DNA of 64,000 nucleotides from Fidelibacterota bacterium (GTDB taxonomy: Bacteria > Fidelibacterota > Marinisomatia > SCGC-AAA003-L08 > TS1B11): assembly GCA_004124295.1 (NCBI GenBank), contig SCKI01000010.1, forward strand, positions 32,079 through 96,078. Direction: 5' to 3'. Position numbers and translations under genes: made by a program. Shown here in pieces: positions 8,981-18,176 of the stretch (position 1 is the first letter of the stretch; every line of letters starts with the position of its first letter). Under the pieces are notes generated by a model. It had not been told where the DNA came from. It saw only the letters and a list, made by a program, of their open reading frames with translations, and made no database searches.

Positions 8981-10237
8981 ATGGGTCCCGCCAAATTAAT
9001 TCTTGACGGAAATGAATACGAATTGCCAGTCGTTGTCGGCAGCGAAGGCGAGGTGGGCATTGACATCACCAAGCTGCGGGCTGTAACCGGCGCCATCACC
9101 CTCGACCCCGGCTACGGGAATACCGGCTCCTGCCAGAGCGCCATCACTTTCATCAACGGTGAGGAAGGCATCCTGCAGTACCGCGGCTACCCCATAGAGG
9201 AGCTGGCCGCCAGGGGCCGCTTCGTGGAAATATGCTATCTGCTCATCTACGGCGATATGCCCAGCCCGCAGGAGCTGGATGAGTTTCGCCATCAACTGAC
9301 TTACCACAGCCTGATCCACGAAGACATGAAAAAGTTCTTCGAGGGGTTTCCCCCCAAGGCCCATCCGATGGCCGTATTGCTGTCGATGATTTCATCGCTC
9401 TCGAGCTACTATCCGGAAAGCGACAACGGCGAAGGGGAAGATCTGAATATCATCCGGCTGCTGGCGAAGGCCAAAACCATTGCCGCATTCTCCTACAAAA
9501 AGTCTATCGGCCAGCCCTATATCTATCCCCGCAACGACCTGAGCTATCCCGGCGATTTTCTGCATATGATGTTCGCCGTGCCGGCAGAGGAATATGTCGT
9601 CCCCGAAGTGCTGGAGCAGACCCTGAACCTGCTGCTTATTCTGCATGCTGATCACGAGCAAAACTGCAGCACTTCAACGGTCCGCATGGTGGGCAGCAGC
9701 CAGGCCAACCTCTTCGCGTCCATTTCAGCAGGCATCGGCGCCCTGTGGGGACCGCTCCACGGTGGCGCAAACCAGAAAGTCATCCAGATGCTCCAGATGA
9801 TACAAGATGACGGTGCCGACTACCGTAAGTATGTGAAGATGGCCAAGGACAAGAATTCCGATTTCCGGCTGATGGGCTTTGGGCACCGGGTTTACAAGAA
9901 TTTCGATCCCCGGGCCAAAATTTTGAAGGCACAGTCCGACAAGGTGCTCAGCCAGATCGGCGTCACCGACCCGTTGCTGGACATCGCCCGGGACCTGGAA
10001 CAGGTGGCCCTGGAGGACGATTACTTCATTGATCGCAAGCTCTACCCCAATGTCGATTTCTACAGCGGTATCCTCTACCGGGCCATGGGCATTCCCACCA
10101 ACATGTTCACCGTTATGTTCGCCCTGGGCCGCCTGCCGGGGTGGATCGCACAGTGGAAGGAGATGCGCGAGAATCCTCAGGGCCGTATCTACCGGCCGCG
10201 GCAGATATATACCGGAGAGACCCAGCGCTCCTTCTAG
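8981..10237 (+). CDS. gltA: Citrate synthase (hexameric Gram-negative type)
   Basis: Condenses oxaloacetate and acetyl-CoA to citrate in the first step of the TCA cycle, in the cytoplasm. The ATG at 8981 is preceded by GGAGG and gives 418 residues, the usual length for the allosteric GltA type, which also has the N-terminal beta domain seen here (LILDGNEYELPVVVGSEG). Catalytic residues are in place: His260 (GPLHGGAN), His302 (GFGHRVYK) and Asp359 (VDFYSG). The nearby LHADHEQN motif (His222, His225) is also typical. The gene stands alone: the upstream neighbour is divergent, and the small gene downstream is on the other strand. It appears intact. Confidence 0.97.
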   Translation: MGPAKLILDGNEYELPVVVGSEGEVGIDITKLRAVTGAITLDPGYGNTGSCQSAITFINGEEGILQYRGYPIEELAARGRFVEICYLLIYGDMPSPQELDEFRHQLTYHSLIHEDMKKFFEGFPPKAHPMAVLLSMISSLSSYYPESDNGEGEDLNIIRLLAKAKTIAAFSYKKSIGQPYIYPRNDLSYPGDFLHMMFAVPAEEYVVPEVLEQTLNLLLILHADHEQNCSTSTVRMVGSSQANLFASISAGIGALWGPLHGGANQKVIQMLQMIQDDGADYRKYVKMAKDKNSDFRLMGFGHRVYKNFDPRAKILKAQSDKVLSQIGVTDPLLDIARDLEQVALEDDYFIDRKLYPNVDFYSGILYRAMGIPTNMFTVMFALGRLPGWIAQWKEMRENPQGRIYRPRQIYTGETQRSF

Positions 10238-10321
10238 GGGCTGGACCGGGCTCCGGCGGTCACCAGGCTCCAGCGCAAGGGCGGCTGCGAAAGAGGATTG
10301 GCCCCCTCCGGCGCCGGAGCA

Positions 10322-10555
10322 TCAGCGTCGCTCGCCCTCGCCTACCGGCTCTTTTCCGGTCCACAGAATTTCCTTCTCTTCCGTCCAGTAAACCGGCTTT
10401 TCGTTGCGCAGGATATCAACCAACAGCAGCGTCCGGGCCGGGTCCAGCCCGGTATAATGGCTAAAGGATTCATCGGCAAAATGAAGATTGATCCGCGAGG
10501 TGCCGTTCTGGTAATGCAGTACCGAATAGGCGACGATCTCTTTTTGTGCGGGCAT
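10322..10555 (-). CDS. Small hypothetical protein, 77 residues
   Basis: A short minus-strand frame with a good ribosome site (AAAGGA five bases before the ATG) in the gap between gltA and the amidohydrolase gene. The product (MPAQKEIVAYSVLHYQNG then a FADESFSHYTGLDPARTLLL segment and WTEEKEILWTGKEP) has a balanced composition, no signal peptide and no transmembrane stretch, so it would be a small cytoplasmic protein. I do not recognise the family. It is supported by the ribosome site and by being the only frame here with normal amino-acid usage. Confidence 0.55.
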   Translation of the reverse strand: MPAQKEIVAYSVLHYQNGTSRINLHFADESFSHYTGLDPARTLLLVDILRNEKPVYWTEEKEILWTGKEPVGEGERR

Positions 10556-10718
10556 TGTATTCCTTTCAACTGATATGCAGGTGCAGCCGGGAATTTAACT
10601 TCCCTGCACGGCCCGCAAAAGACTCCCCAGGCAGCTCACGGGATCGGCCGCAGGACTCCCGCCGGGGCCGCCTAGGGATTGCTTGACCGGCCCCCGCCGG
10701 GGTGGCTAACCTGCGCCC

Positions 10719-12467
10719 ATGAACGCCCCTGCCATCCTCACGGGACTGTTGCTGGCCGGTCTCGCCTGCACACCCAAATCAGGCGCCGATCTCATCCTGC
10801 ACAGCGGCCTGGTCCTCTCCATGGACCGCTACATGCCGCCTGCGCAGGCGCTGGCGATTGTGGATGGCCGCATTCTGGCCGTGGGACGCAATGCGGAAAT
10901 CATGCCCCTGGCAAACTGGAAGACCCGCAAGATCAATCTCAAGGGCGCGGTCGTTCTGCCGGGCCTTACCGACAGCCATTTCCATCTGCTCGGTTTCGGC
11001 CGGTCGCTGGAAAATCTCGATCTGCTGGGGACAGCATCGGCCCAGGAGGTCGCCGACCGGGTGGCGGCCCAGACGGTCAACCTGCCCAAAGGCAGCTGGT
11101 TCACCGGCCGGGGCTGGGACCAGAACGACTGGGAGGTAACCGAATTTCCTGATCGGGAACTGCTGGACCGGGCCGCCCCGGATCATCCCGTTGCCCTGCG
11201 GCGGGTCGACGGCCACGCCCTGTGGGTCAACAGCCTGGCCCTGGAGCTGGCCGGCATCGACGCCCGCACAGCAGACCCGCCGGGCGGCTTCATCCACCGG
11301 CGGGAAAATGGCGCACCGACCGGAGTGCTCATCGACAATGCCATGGGGCCGGTTAACCGGGCCATGCCGGCGCCCACCAGAGCCGACATCCGCCGCCGCC
11401 TGGCCGCCGCTGTGGCCCGCTGCAACCAGGTCGGCCTGACCACTATTCATGATCCCGGCGTGGGCCAGACGACCCTGGACGTGATCCGTGAAATGATTGA
11501 TGACGACGCCTTCCCGTTGCGCTACTACGGCATGCTCGACGGTTCGGATCCGGAACTGCTGGAACGTCACTTTGCCGCTGGCCCCACGCTCGATTACAAG
11601 GACCGGTTGACGATCCGCAGCGTGAAACTCTACGCCGACGGCGCCTTGGGCAGCCGGGGGGCGGCCCTCCTCTCCCCCTACAGTGACGATCCGGGCAACC
11701 GGGGCCTTCTGGTGACCTCCCGGCAGGACCTGGAGCGGGTGATTTCCCGAACCTTCAAGGCCGGTTTCCAGCCTGCGGTCCATGCCATCGGCGACCGGGC
11801 CGTGCGCATCGTGCTGGATATTTATGAAAAATTGCTGCCTCCGGGAAATGAGCACAATCTGCGCCCACGCATCGAACATGCCCAGATGATGGCCCGCCGC
11901 GATATCCGGCGCTTTGGCGCCATGGGCGTGATACCGGCCATGCAGCCGACCCATGCCACCAGCGATATGTATTGGGCAGAGGACCGGGTCGGTCCTACCC
12001 GGATCAAGGGGGCCTATGCCTGGAAATCGCTGCTGGAGGGCGGGGCCTTCATCGCCGGTGGTTCCGATTGTCCGGTGGAGCGGGAGCAGCCGCTACTGCA
12101 GATCTACGCCGCCCGGACCCGCCAGGATACGACCGGCTGGCCCGAGAACGGCTGGTACGCCTCCGAGGCGATGAGCGGACTGGCCGCAGCCCGGTCCATG
12201 ACGACCTGGGCCGCTTACGCCGCCTTTCAGGACAGTGTCCGGGGGAAAATCCTGCCCGGATATGATGCCGACCTGACCATTCTTTCCCGCAATCCGGTCG
12301 GCAGTGCAGCGCAGGTGATCCTGGAAACCGAAGTGCTGGCCACCATGATAGGCGGCGAAACCGTCTGGCGGAATGCCGCCGCCTGGCGCAAGCTGCCGCT
12401 GCCGCCACTGCCCGAGGAATCGACCGCAACCGACACCGTTTTGGCCACCGGCAACGGCAGCTCATGA
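10719..12467 (+). CDS. YtcJ-like metal-dependent amidohydrolase, lipoprotein
   Basis: A 582-residue member of the amidohydrolase superfamily, YtcJ/Amidohydro_3 branch. The first 17 residues (MNAPAILTGLLLAGLAC) are a lipoprotein signal with lipobox LAGLAC, so the enzyme is probably anchored in the envelope rather than cytosolic. Landmarks: DLILHSGLVLSMD (start of the composite beta-sandwich), VVLPGLTDSHFHLLG with the two metal-binding His of HFH, a KLYADGALGSRGA segment, HAIGDRAV, RIEHAQ and GSDCPVE. The C-terminus returns to the sandwich (GKILPGYDADLTIL). The substrate is unknown; the family hydrolyses amides of diverse small molecules. Its stop overlaps the recO start by 4 bp (ATGA), so the two are translationally coupled. 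Confidence 0.88.
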   Translation: MNAPAILTGLLLAGLACTPKSGADLILHSGLVLSMDRYMPPAQALAIVDGRILAVGRNAEIMPLANWKTRKINLKGAVVLPGLTDSHFHLLGFGRSLENLDLLGTASAQEVADRVAAQTVNLPKGSWFTGRGWDQNDWEVTEFPDRELLDRAAPDHPVALRRVDGHALWVNSLALELAGIDARTADPPGGFIHRRENGAPTGVLIDNAMGPVNRAMPAPTRADIRRRLAAAVARCNQVGLTTIHDPGVGQTTLDVIREMIDDDAFPLRYYGMLDGSDPELLERHFAAGPTLDYKDRLTIRSVKLYADGALGSRGAALLSPYSDDPGNRGLLVTSRQDLERVISRTFKAGFQPAVHAIGDRAVRIVLDIYEKLLPPGNEHNLRPRIEHAQMMARRDIRRFGAMGVIPAMQPTHATSDMYWAEDRVGPTRIKGAYAWKSLLEGGAFIAGGSDCPVEREQPLLQIYAARTRQDTTGWPENGWYASEAMSGLAAARSMTTWAAYAAFQDSVRGKILPGYDADLTILSRNPVGSAAQVILETEVLATMIGGETVWRNAAAWRKLPLPPLPEESTATDTVLATGNGSS

Positions 12468-13207
12468 TCGCCGACCACCAGACCGAAGCGCTGGTCCTGC
12501 GGAGCGTCAACTACTCCGACAGCTCCCTCATCGTGCGCCTTTTCAGCCGCGATTATGGCAAGATCAGTATCATCGCCAAAGGAGCCCGGCGCTCAAAGGA
12601 TGGCACCGGCGCACTGCTCCAACCGCCGAACCACCTGGCCCTGACTTACCGCCACAAGGACGGCCGCGATTTGCAGACCCTGATTTCCGCCGAATTTGAA
12701 GCCCGGTATCCGAACCTCTCTGCCGATATGGCCCACAGTGCCGCCGCCATGCTGGCCGTAGAAATGCTTGACCGGGCCACCGATGAGGACGATCCCCAGC
12801 CGCTGCTGTTCAGGCTCATCATTGCCCTGCTGGGGGCCCTCAACGCTCAGCCAAGCGACCCGCTCCTGCTGATGCAGTTTTACCAGCTCCACCTGGCCCG
12901 GCAGCTCGGCTTTGCTCCCCAACTGGACACCTGCATCCACTGCGGCCGCCCGCTGGTCAGTGCGGTGGTGGAGTTGGTCGCCGGGCACCTGAGCTGCCCC
13001 GGCTGCCGGCCTGAGGGCTCGCGGCAGCTCGACCGGCAGACTTTGGCCTATCTCCGCCAGCTGGAAAGGACCCACATTAACCAACTGGCCGGACCGGGCC
13101 AAGCATCCCCTGCCGCGGGCGATTATCTGCTGGAGCACCTGTTCAATCATGTCGACGGCATGAGCCGGCTCAAGTCCCTCACCTTCTGGCGGGAGATACA
13201 GACCTGA
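12464..13207 (+). CDS. recO: DNA repair protein RecO
   Basis: 247 residues, the usual RecO size. The N-terminal OB fold is visible in TEALVLRSVNYSDSSLIVRLFSR followed by the typical GKISIIAKGARRSKD. The C-terminal helical part holds a four-Cys zinc site, CIHCGRP (about residue 158) and CPGC (about residue 184). RecO anneals SSB-coated single strands and, with RecR, loads RecA in the RecF pathway. The start codon overlaps the amidohydrolase stop and its own stop overlaps the next ATG by one base, so it lies inside a tightly packed operon. Confidence 0.93.
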   Translation: MIADHQTEALVLRSVNYSDSSLIVRLFSRDYGKISIIAKGARRSKDGTGALLQPPNHLALTYRHKDGRDLQTLISAEFEARYPNLSADMAHSAAAMLAVEMLDRATDEDDPQPLLFRLIIALLGALNAQPSDPLLLMQFYQLHLARQLGFAPQLDTCIHCGRPLVSAVVELVAGHLSCPGCRPEGSRQLDRQTLAYLRQLERTHINQLAGPGQASPAAGDYLLEHLFNHVDGMSRLKSLTFWREIQT

Positions 13208-14010
13208 TGGCGGAACCGGGCAGCAAGATTTCCGATCGGGTCATCATGACCGGCTCAGGACCCATCGGCTGCTATCTGATCCACGGCCTCACCGGCTCGA
13301 CCTACGAGCTGCAGGGGCTGGCGGACTACCTGGCGCAGGCCGGCTACCGGGTCCAGGCCCGCCCCCTGCCCGGGCACGGCACCACCGTGGAGGAGCTGCA
13401 ACTGGTGCGGGCCGATGACTGGCTTGTGGATATTGAATTCCACTTCACCGAGATGCTGCTCGATGGTGAGGCCGCTTTTGTCATCGGCCTGAGTATGGGC
13501 GCCGGATTGGCCCTCCATCTGGCGGCGCTGCTGCCGGTGGCCGGGGTCGTGGCCATCTCTCCGTTCCTGCGGCCGGGCACGGTACGCTTCCCCTGGCTGC
13601 TGCCGCTGGCGGCCCCGTTCATCGACACGATCCCGAAAAGCCGCATTTACAAGGGCCGCAACCCTGCCGACCATCCCTATTACGGGTATGACCGGTACCC
13701 GATCCGGACGTTGCGGGAGCTGGTGTTGCTGAATAGGAAAATCCGCGGAGAACTGGCTGAGGTCCGTGCGCCGCTGCTGGTGCTGCACTCCACCGCTGAT
13801 ATCACCGCCGACATCAGCAATGCCCATTTTGTCATGGCTGCCGTGGCCTCGGAGGACAAGGAGCTGGTTGTCTTCGAAAAAGGGGGCCACATCCTGCCCG
13901 ACAGTACTGAAAAAGAGGCCGTGTGGGAAACCATCGGCCGCTTCATCGCCGCCCACCTGCCCGATTTTGAGACCGCAGAAGATGCGCTACCAATATACGA
14001 GCCCCGGTAG
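13207..14010 (+). CDS. Alpha/beta hydrolase, carboxylesterase/monoacylglycerol-lipase-like
   Basis: A 267-residue alpha/beta hydrolase. Landmarks: the oxyanion strand YLIHGLTGS at about residues 23-31, PLPGHGTT, the nucleophile elbow GLSMGAG (Ser at about residue 97), LVLHSTAD carrying the acid residue, and KGGHIL carrying the catalytic His (about residue 224). The pattern is close to the Est30-type carboxylesterases that act on short acyl esters. There is no signal peptide, so the enzyme is cytoplasmic. Its ATG overlaps the recO stop by one base and its 3' end overlaps the rhomboid gene by 29 bp. The physiological substrate cannot be read from sequence. Confidence 0.87.
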   Translation: MAEPGSKISDRVIMTGSGPIGCYLIHGLTGSTYELQGLADYLAQAGYRVQARPLPGHGTTVEELQLVRADDWLVDIEFHFTEMLLDGEAAFVIGLSMGAGLALHLAALLPVAGVVAISPFLRPGTVRFPWLLPLAAPFIDTIPKSRIYKGRNPADHPYYGYDRYPIRTLRELVLLNRKIRGELAEVRAPLLVLHSTADITADISNAHFVMAAVASEDKELVVFEKGGHILPDSTEKEAVWETIGRFIAAHLPDFETAEDALPIYEPR

Positions 14011-14821
14011 TTACGACCTGTTCGGCTGGGGCCGCCCGCGCCCCGACACCATCCGCACCCTGCTGGTCCTCAACATCGGTATCTGGTTGCTGCTGAGTCT
14101 GTCGGCCACTGCGCAATACTTTTTCCCGCTGCTGGGCCTGGTGCCGGCCTACGTCTGGGGCAAGGCGATGATCTGGCAGCCCCTTACATACATGTTCCTG
14201 CATGCCGGATTTTGGCATGTGGGCATGAACATGCTGGTGCTGTGGATGTTCGGCTCGGAGCTGGAACGGGAATGGGGCGGTCCAGGCTTCCTGCGGTTTT
14301 ATCTCATCACCGGAGCCGGGGCCGGCCTGGTGACCGTCCTGTTCAACCTCAATTCGACCGTTCCGGTGGTGGGCGCCAGCGGGGCCATCTATGGTGTTCT
14401 GCTGGCTTACGGGCTGGCTTATCCCAACCGGGAGATATACCTCTATTTCATGTTTCCTGTGAAGGTGAAGTATTTCGTCGGCGTCCTGGCGCTGATTGCC
14501 TTCTTCGCCTCCCTGCAGCCCGGCGCATCCACGGTCAGCCACTTGACGCACCTGTCGGGTATGGGTATCGCCTGGGTCTACCTGCGGTCGGGATGGGGCC
14601 GGGGCTGGCTCAATTTGAGCCAGCAGGTTAAGGTCCTGCGGCAGGGCCTTAAGGAGCGCAACGTCGCCCGGCAGCAGCAGGCTGAGGACAGCGTCAGGGA
14701 AGAGGTAGACAAGATTCTGGACAAGATCAATGCCGAGGGCTACTCCAGCCTGACCGATGAGGAACAGAAAGCCTTGTATCGGGCTTCGGTCCGTTTTTCC
14801 AAAAAATCCGACCGGAACTGA
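13982..14821 (+). CDS. Rhomboid-family intramembrane serine protease
   Basis: 279 residues with six or more membrane segments. The start is the ATG at 13982 (MRYQYTSPGSYDLF), inside the end of the esterase gene; a long upstream extension in this frame is only shadow coding. Rhomboid marks are present: WQPLTYMFLHAGFWHVGMNM in the second to third segments, GASGAIYG with the nucleophile Ser, and SHLTHLSGMG with the catalytic His. After the membrane domain comes a cytosolic helical tail of about 80 residues (KVLRQGLKERNVARQQQAED) ending in NAEGYSSLTDEEQKALYRAS, a common tail in bacterial rhomboids. It should cleave transmembrane helices of unknown substrates. Confidence 0.93.
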   Translation: MRYQYTSPGSYDLFGWGRPRPDTIRTLLVLNIGIWLLLSLSATAQYFFPLLGLVPAYVWGKAMIWQPLTYMFLHAGFWHVGMNMLVLWMFGSELEREWGGPGFLRFYLITGAGAGLVTVLFNLNSTVPVVGASGAIYGVLLAYGLAYPNREIYLYFMFPVKVKYFVGVLALIAFFASLQPGASTVSHLTHLSGMGIAWVYLRSGWGRGWLNLSQQVKVLRQGLKERNVARQQQAEDSVREEVDKILDKINAEGYSSLTDEEQKALYRASVRFSKKSDRN

Positions 14822-14863
14822 ACGGCTGGACCGGGGGTCAGCCCCAGGGGTCAGCCGCAGGAT

Positions 14864-15328
14864 TCAACGCTGAATCCCGGCCACGGCCAGGCGGTCGGCG
14901 CGCTCGTTCTCCGGGTGGCCCGAGTGTCCCCGGATCCAGTGAAAGGTTACCTGGTGGGTCGCCAGCAGGGGAATGAGCCGTTCCCACAGGTCCCGGTTAA
15001 GCACCGGCTTGCCGGTACCCCTGGCCGCCGCCTTGCGCCAGCCCCGGGCCTGCCAGTTATCCAGCCAGCCTTTATTGATTGCATCGACCACATAGCGTGA
15101 ATCGGAGTGTACCGCCACCCCGCAAGGCCGGCTGAGAGCCTGCAGCCCTTCGATAACGGCGATGAGTTCCATGCGGTTATTGGTGGTATCGGGAGCGCTG
15201 CCGGAGAGCTCCTTCTCCGTGCCGCCGTAGCGCAGGATGGCCCCCCAGCCGCCGGGACCGGGATTGCCCGAGCAGGCGCCATCGGTGAACAGCTCCACAT
15301 CAGCAGCGGTGGGCGCCAAAGAGGTCAT
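14864..15328 (-). CDS. rnhA: Ribonuclease HI
   Basis: 154 residues, the normal length of bacterial RNase HI. It removes the RNA strand of RNA:DNA hybrids. The catalytic carboxylates are present: Asp16 in [12 protein letters not shown], Glu54 in NNRMELIA, Asp76 in VHSDSRYVV and the last Asp in NERADRLA. The basic handle and HWIRGHSGH are also there. Its ATG overlaps the stop of the upstream membrane-protein gene by 4 bp, so both are probably read from one message. Confidence 0.96.
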   Translation of the reverse strand: MTSLAPTAADVELFTDGACSGNPGPGGWGAILRYGGTEKELSGSAPDTTNNRMELIAVIEGLQALSRPCGVAVHSDSRYVVDAINKGWLDNWQARGWRKAAARGTGKPVLNRDLWERLIPLLATHQVTFHWIRGHSGHPENERADRLAVAGIQR

Positions 15329-16059
15329 CCGGCAGCGGGAGCCGCCCGGTTACCGGCCCGCCGGCGGATGTTGAACCAATAGCCGAGCCAGATCAGAATG
15401 ATACCGAAAAACTCGCCTATATAGAGCAGTTCGGTATACCCCAGCCGGCTGGCCATACCACCGATGCCGGGCAGGGTTGCGCCGACAGCAATGAAGACAT
15501 TACCGAAAAAGCGGTCCCGGGCCAGGTCCGCGCCCTGCCCGCCCCCTTTGGCAGCCCGGTTGAAGCGCACGGCCGAAAGGATGGCGCCGCCGATGAGAAA
15601 AGTGACCGCATAGGTGTTGATGAAGGGCGAAAGATAGCGGATCCATTGCCAGCCCAGCGCCCGGCCGGTGGGCAGGGCCAGTTCCAGCACTTCGGCGTTG
15701 AGCGGGCTGAGCATCACCAGTACCGCCGGAATGGTGATAGCTGTCACCAGCGCCCAGGTGAGGCGGCGGGCGGTGCGCTCCTTCAGCAGCAGCCAGACAG
15801 TGCCCTGGGCCAGAGGGGCGCCCCCCATGAGTGCGCCGACGATATACCAGAATTTGAAGATCACCGGATTCTGCCCCAGCAGGGTGATGTAGCTCTCGGC
15901 GAAAGTACCCATGCCGTATACCAGCACGCCGCCGGTCCACCAAAGGAGATGATTTCCGCTGCGCCCCCGGAGCAGATATCGCTGGTAGATGGTCCAGGCA
16001 AATATGATGCTCAGCAGCGTCGTGGCGATGGGGAGATAGTGGGACAGGGGCAAGGTCAT
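15325..16059 (-). CDS. Hypothetical seven-helix membrane protein
   Basis: 244 residues with about seven hydrophobic segments (for example [20 protein letters not shown], then [20 protein letters not shown], and near the end [18 protein letters not shown]). The short, evenly spaced helices and a basic C-terminus suggest a 7-TM integral membrane protein, perhaps of the sensor type, but there is no attached signalling domain and I cannot name the family. It precedes rnhA with a 4-bp overlap. A function in common with RNase HI is not implied. Confidence 0.75.
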   Translation of the reverse strand: MTLPLSHYLPIATTLLSIIFAWTIYQRYLLRGRSGNHLLWWTGGVLVYGMGTFAESYITLLGQNPVIFKFWYIVGALMGGAPLAQGTVWLLLKERTARRLTWALVTAITIPAVLVMLSPLNAEVLELALPTGRALGWQWIRYLSPFINTYAVTFLIGGAILSAVRFNRAAKGGGQGADLARDRFFGNVFIAVGATLPGIGGMASRLGYTELLYIGEFFGIILIWLGYWFNIRRRAGNRAAPAAG

Positions 16060-16119
16060 GGGCTAGGGGGTCTCCTTCCGGGGCGTCTGGGGACCGGGAA
16101 ATTTATTGCCGCGCCGGGT

Positions 16120-17067
16120 TCAAAGGGCGGCGTAATCGATGCGCACCAACCCGTCATTCCAGCTGTTGAAGCGCAATTTGAAGATCTTGCCCCCTGCCTC
16201 AATGATGTAAACATAATCGGGCTGGGGAACAGTGACGCTGTCCGGCCCGGCCATATCAAACACCTGGAACGGCCGCCCATAGCCGAAGGGATGGCTGCCA
16301 CCTGATTCATCCAGCCAGTTAACGTTACCCGGAACCTCGAGAACATCAGCCCAGCGCCGGGCCGTGACCACCGCCATCCTGGTGCCGTTGGCATAGTTGG
16401 TGATGACGCTGGGCCAGGCCACGAGGGCGCCCAGGCTATCGACGTACACCGCTTCGGTGGTCAGACCGAGATGCCAATCGGCGGCGCTGAGGGTATCGCC
16501 GGAGTCGAAGTCGTAATGCGCCGGTTGCGCGGTGGAGTAGGGCACGGTCCGGTTCACCACCACGCCCGCGCTGCCCGGGCTCGGCTCAAAGGCATAGCGG
16601 ATGGTGAAGGCGTTGGTGTCGGCGACGGTGACCTGGAATTTCACCACAGCGTAACCCCCCAGCAGCAGGAAGTAGAAGGTATCGCTGCTGAGAATAGAGA
16701 AATGGTTGCCGGGATCGACGGTAGCCGGGTCCATCCAGCTGCTGCCGATAACCGGCGTGTCGCCGTCAAACTGGACAGTCGCCGTGGGATCGAGAACCCC
16801 GCTGTCGAAGCCACCCCCTGCCTCTACCACCACCCCCACCCCGGCGGCGGAGTTGAGGGCCACCGAATAAAACAGGTCGATCCGGCTGAAGGTGACGTCG
16901 GGCAAGTTGGTGACCCCCTCCCGGCCGGTGAGGGAAAAGTAGTACGGTCCCAGGTTGATGTCGGGGGTCTCCAGCTTGCGCACCTCCGGCGGACTGCCGC
17001 AAGCCAGGCCGGCCAGCAGGAGCGCCCCGGCCAGGGCCGATAAATGGTTATGTCGGCGGTTGCGCAT
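16120..17067 (-). CDS. HmuY-like lipoprotein
   Basis: 315 residues. The start MRNRRHNHLSALAGALLLAGLAC gives a lipoprotein signal with lipobox LAGLAC. Two regions look like the HmuY fold of Bacteroidetes haem-binding lipoproteins: HYDFDSGDTLSAADWHLGLT (compare the family's tryptophan-Asp-Ile/Leu-Ala-Phe strand) and, near the end, YVYIIEAGGKIFKLRFNSWN. In the family this domain captures haem at the surface and hands it to a TonB receptor. No TonB receptor gene is nearby, and I cannot see the two axial ligands with certainty, so haem binding is inference. It stands alone on this strand. Confidence 0.55.
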   Translation of the reverse strand: MRNRRHNHLSALAGALLLAGLACGSPPEVRKLETPDINLGPYYFSLTGREGVTNLPDVTFSRIDLFYSVALNSAAGVGVVVEAGGGFDSGVLDPTATVQFDGDTPVIGSSWMDPATVDPGNHFSILSSDTFYFLLLGGYAVVKFQVTVADTNAFTIRYAFEPSPGSAGVVVNRTVPYSTAQPAHYDFDSGDTLSAADWHLGLTTEAVYVDSLGALVAWPSVITNYANGTRMAVVTARRWADVLEVPGNVNWLDESGGSHPFGYGRPFQVFDMAGPDSVTVPQPDYVYIIEAGGKIFKLRFNSWNDGLVRIDYAAL

Positions 17068-17358
17068 GAGGGCGGAAATTAATGCGCCGGGGAGCCGGTT
17101 GGCAGTAGCAGGTGGCCGGTTGCAGTAGGGAAGAATGAACCGTCATGCCTGCCCTGAGGCTCTCGAAGAGCCCGCCAGGAAAATCATTCATTTAACAACA
17201 GAGGCACAGATGACACGGAGAATCAGTTGTCAGTATCAGGTGGCAGCGGCAGTAGCGACTGTCTGGCTCTGTGCACTCTCACATTCTCTGTGGTCCGGTC
17301 ATAAACAGCCAGGGCGCCTTGGCAGTCCGTCTTCCTCTGTCTCTTCAATTTCCATTTT
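17068..17358. other. Gene-free region built of recurring short intergenic words
   Basis: About 290 bases with no convincing frame. It begins with an imperfect palindromic word, 17142-17176 (CGTCATGCCTGCCCTGAGG then CTCTCGAAGAG), and continues with phrases such as TTTAACAACAGAGGCACAGA, CAGTTGTCAGTATCAGG and CATTTTTCATTTAACAATTT. Close variants of the same phrases recur at 18110-18175, 37020-37110 and 42338-42537, always between genes. Confidence 0.5.
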
Positions 17359-18015
17359 TCATTTAACAATTTGCAATTCTTCCTTCTCCGGCACTTTCTC
17401 CCGCAGCAGCCCCCGGCCGTGCTCGTACACATCGGCGATCTCCGCGGCGTGCTCCACCGCAAAGCCGTCGTTCACCAGCAGCCAGTGGAGGTCATCCCGG
17501 CTGATCTGCAGGTTGTGGGCCGAGCAGTGGCGGATGAAGCGATAGAACCGCCGCCAGTCGGCTGCAGTGAGGCCGCTCTTATGGGCCTGGCCGGTGAAGG
17601 TCTCCATCAGCCCTCGGGCCATGGCCGGCAGGTGGGGCGTCATATCCGCCTTTGAGGGGATGTGCAGCTTGCGCTTGGAGCCGTGGCGGTGGTTGTACTG
17701 GCGCAGGATGGGGAGGAACAGGTCCCGGGCGGCGGCCACGTAGGTCTCGTAGGTGGGGGGCTCGGGATTCCAGCGGGCGGCGGCCACCGTCAGCGCTACC
17801 CGGTCGTGCACCTGCAGGTTGGCCGCCAGGCGGCCCTGCAGCTCCCGGTGCTGGGTCACCTGGAGGGGCCGGATGATGAGCCGGGTCGAATCGCCGTCAG
17901 GGCCCAGGTCGATGAGGTACTCGCCCAGGTCGGCGGCGGCGGCCTCCATGCGGCGCAGGAACTGCTCCGGCGCGAGGTCCGTCTTGATGCTGATGTTGGG
18001 GAGACGATCTCTCAC
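17359..18015 (-). CDS. Hypothetical protein, 218 residues
   Basis: A soluble protein without signal or membrane segment. The first 85 residues look like an alpha/beta domain (ISIKTDLAPEQFLRRMEAAA, then STRLIIRPLQV). The remainder is helical and basic (LRQYNHRHGSKRKLHIPSKA, WRRFYRFIRHCSAHNLQISR) and ends in acidic KEELQIVK. I do not recognise it. The coding frame has balanced composition and strong third-position GC like its neighbours, so it is likely real. It sits alone between two word-repeat spacers, and its 3' end runs up to the spacer at 17358. Confidence 0.65.
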   Translation of the reverse strand: MRDRLPNISIKTDLAPEQFLRRMEAAAADLGEYLIDLGPDGDSTRLIIRPLQVTQHRELQGRLAANLQVHDRVALTVAAARWNPEPPTYETYVAAARDLFLPILRQYNHRHGSKRKLHIPSKADMTPHLPAMARGLMETFTGQAHKSGLTAADWRRFYRFIRHCSAHNLQISRDDLHWLLVNDGFAVEHAAEIADVYEHGRGLLREKVPEKEELQIVK

Positions 18016-18176
18016 CCGCTACCTCATGTGTGCCGTATGGCCGGCCGGGAAATTCAGGGCGAAATCAATCCTGCCGCCAGCCTGCCCTCGTTCTGCCCAT
18101 CCACGTGACTGCCTTCATCAATCTTCAATTATCCTTGCCGCCAACTGCCACAGCCACTGCCACCGCCAACTGATTT

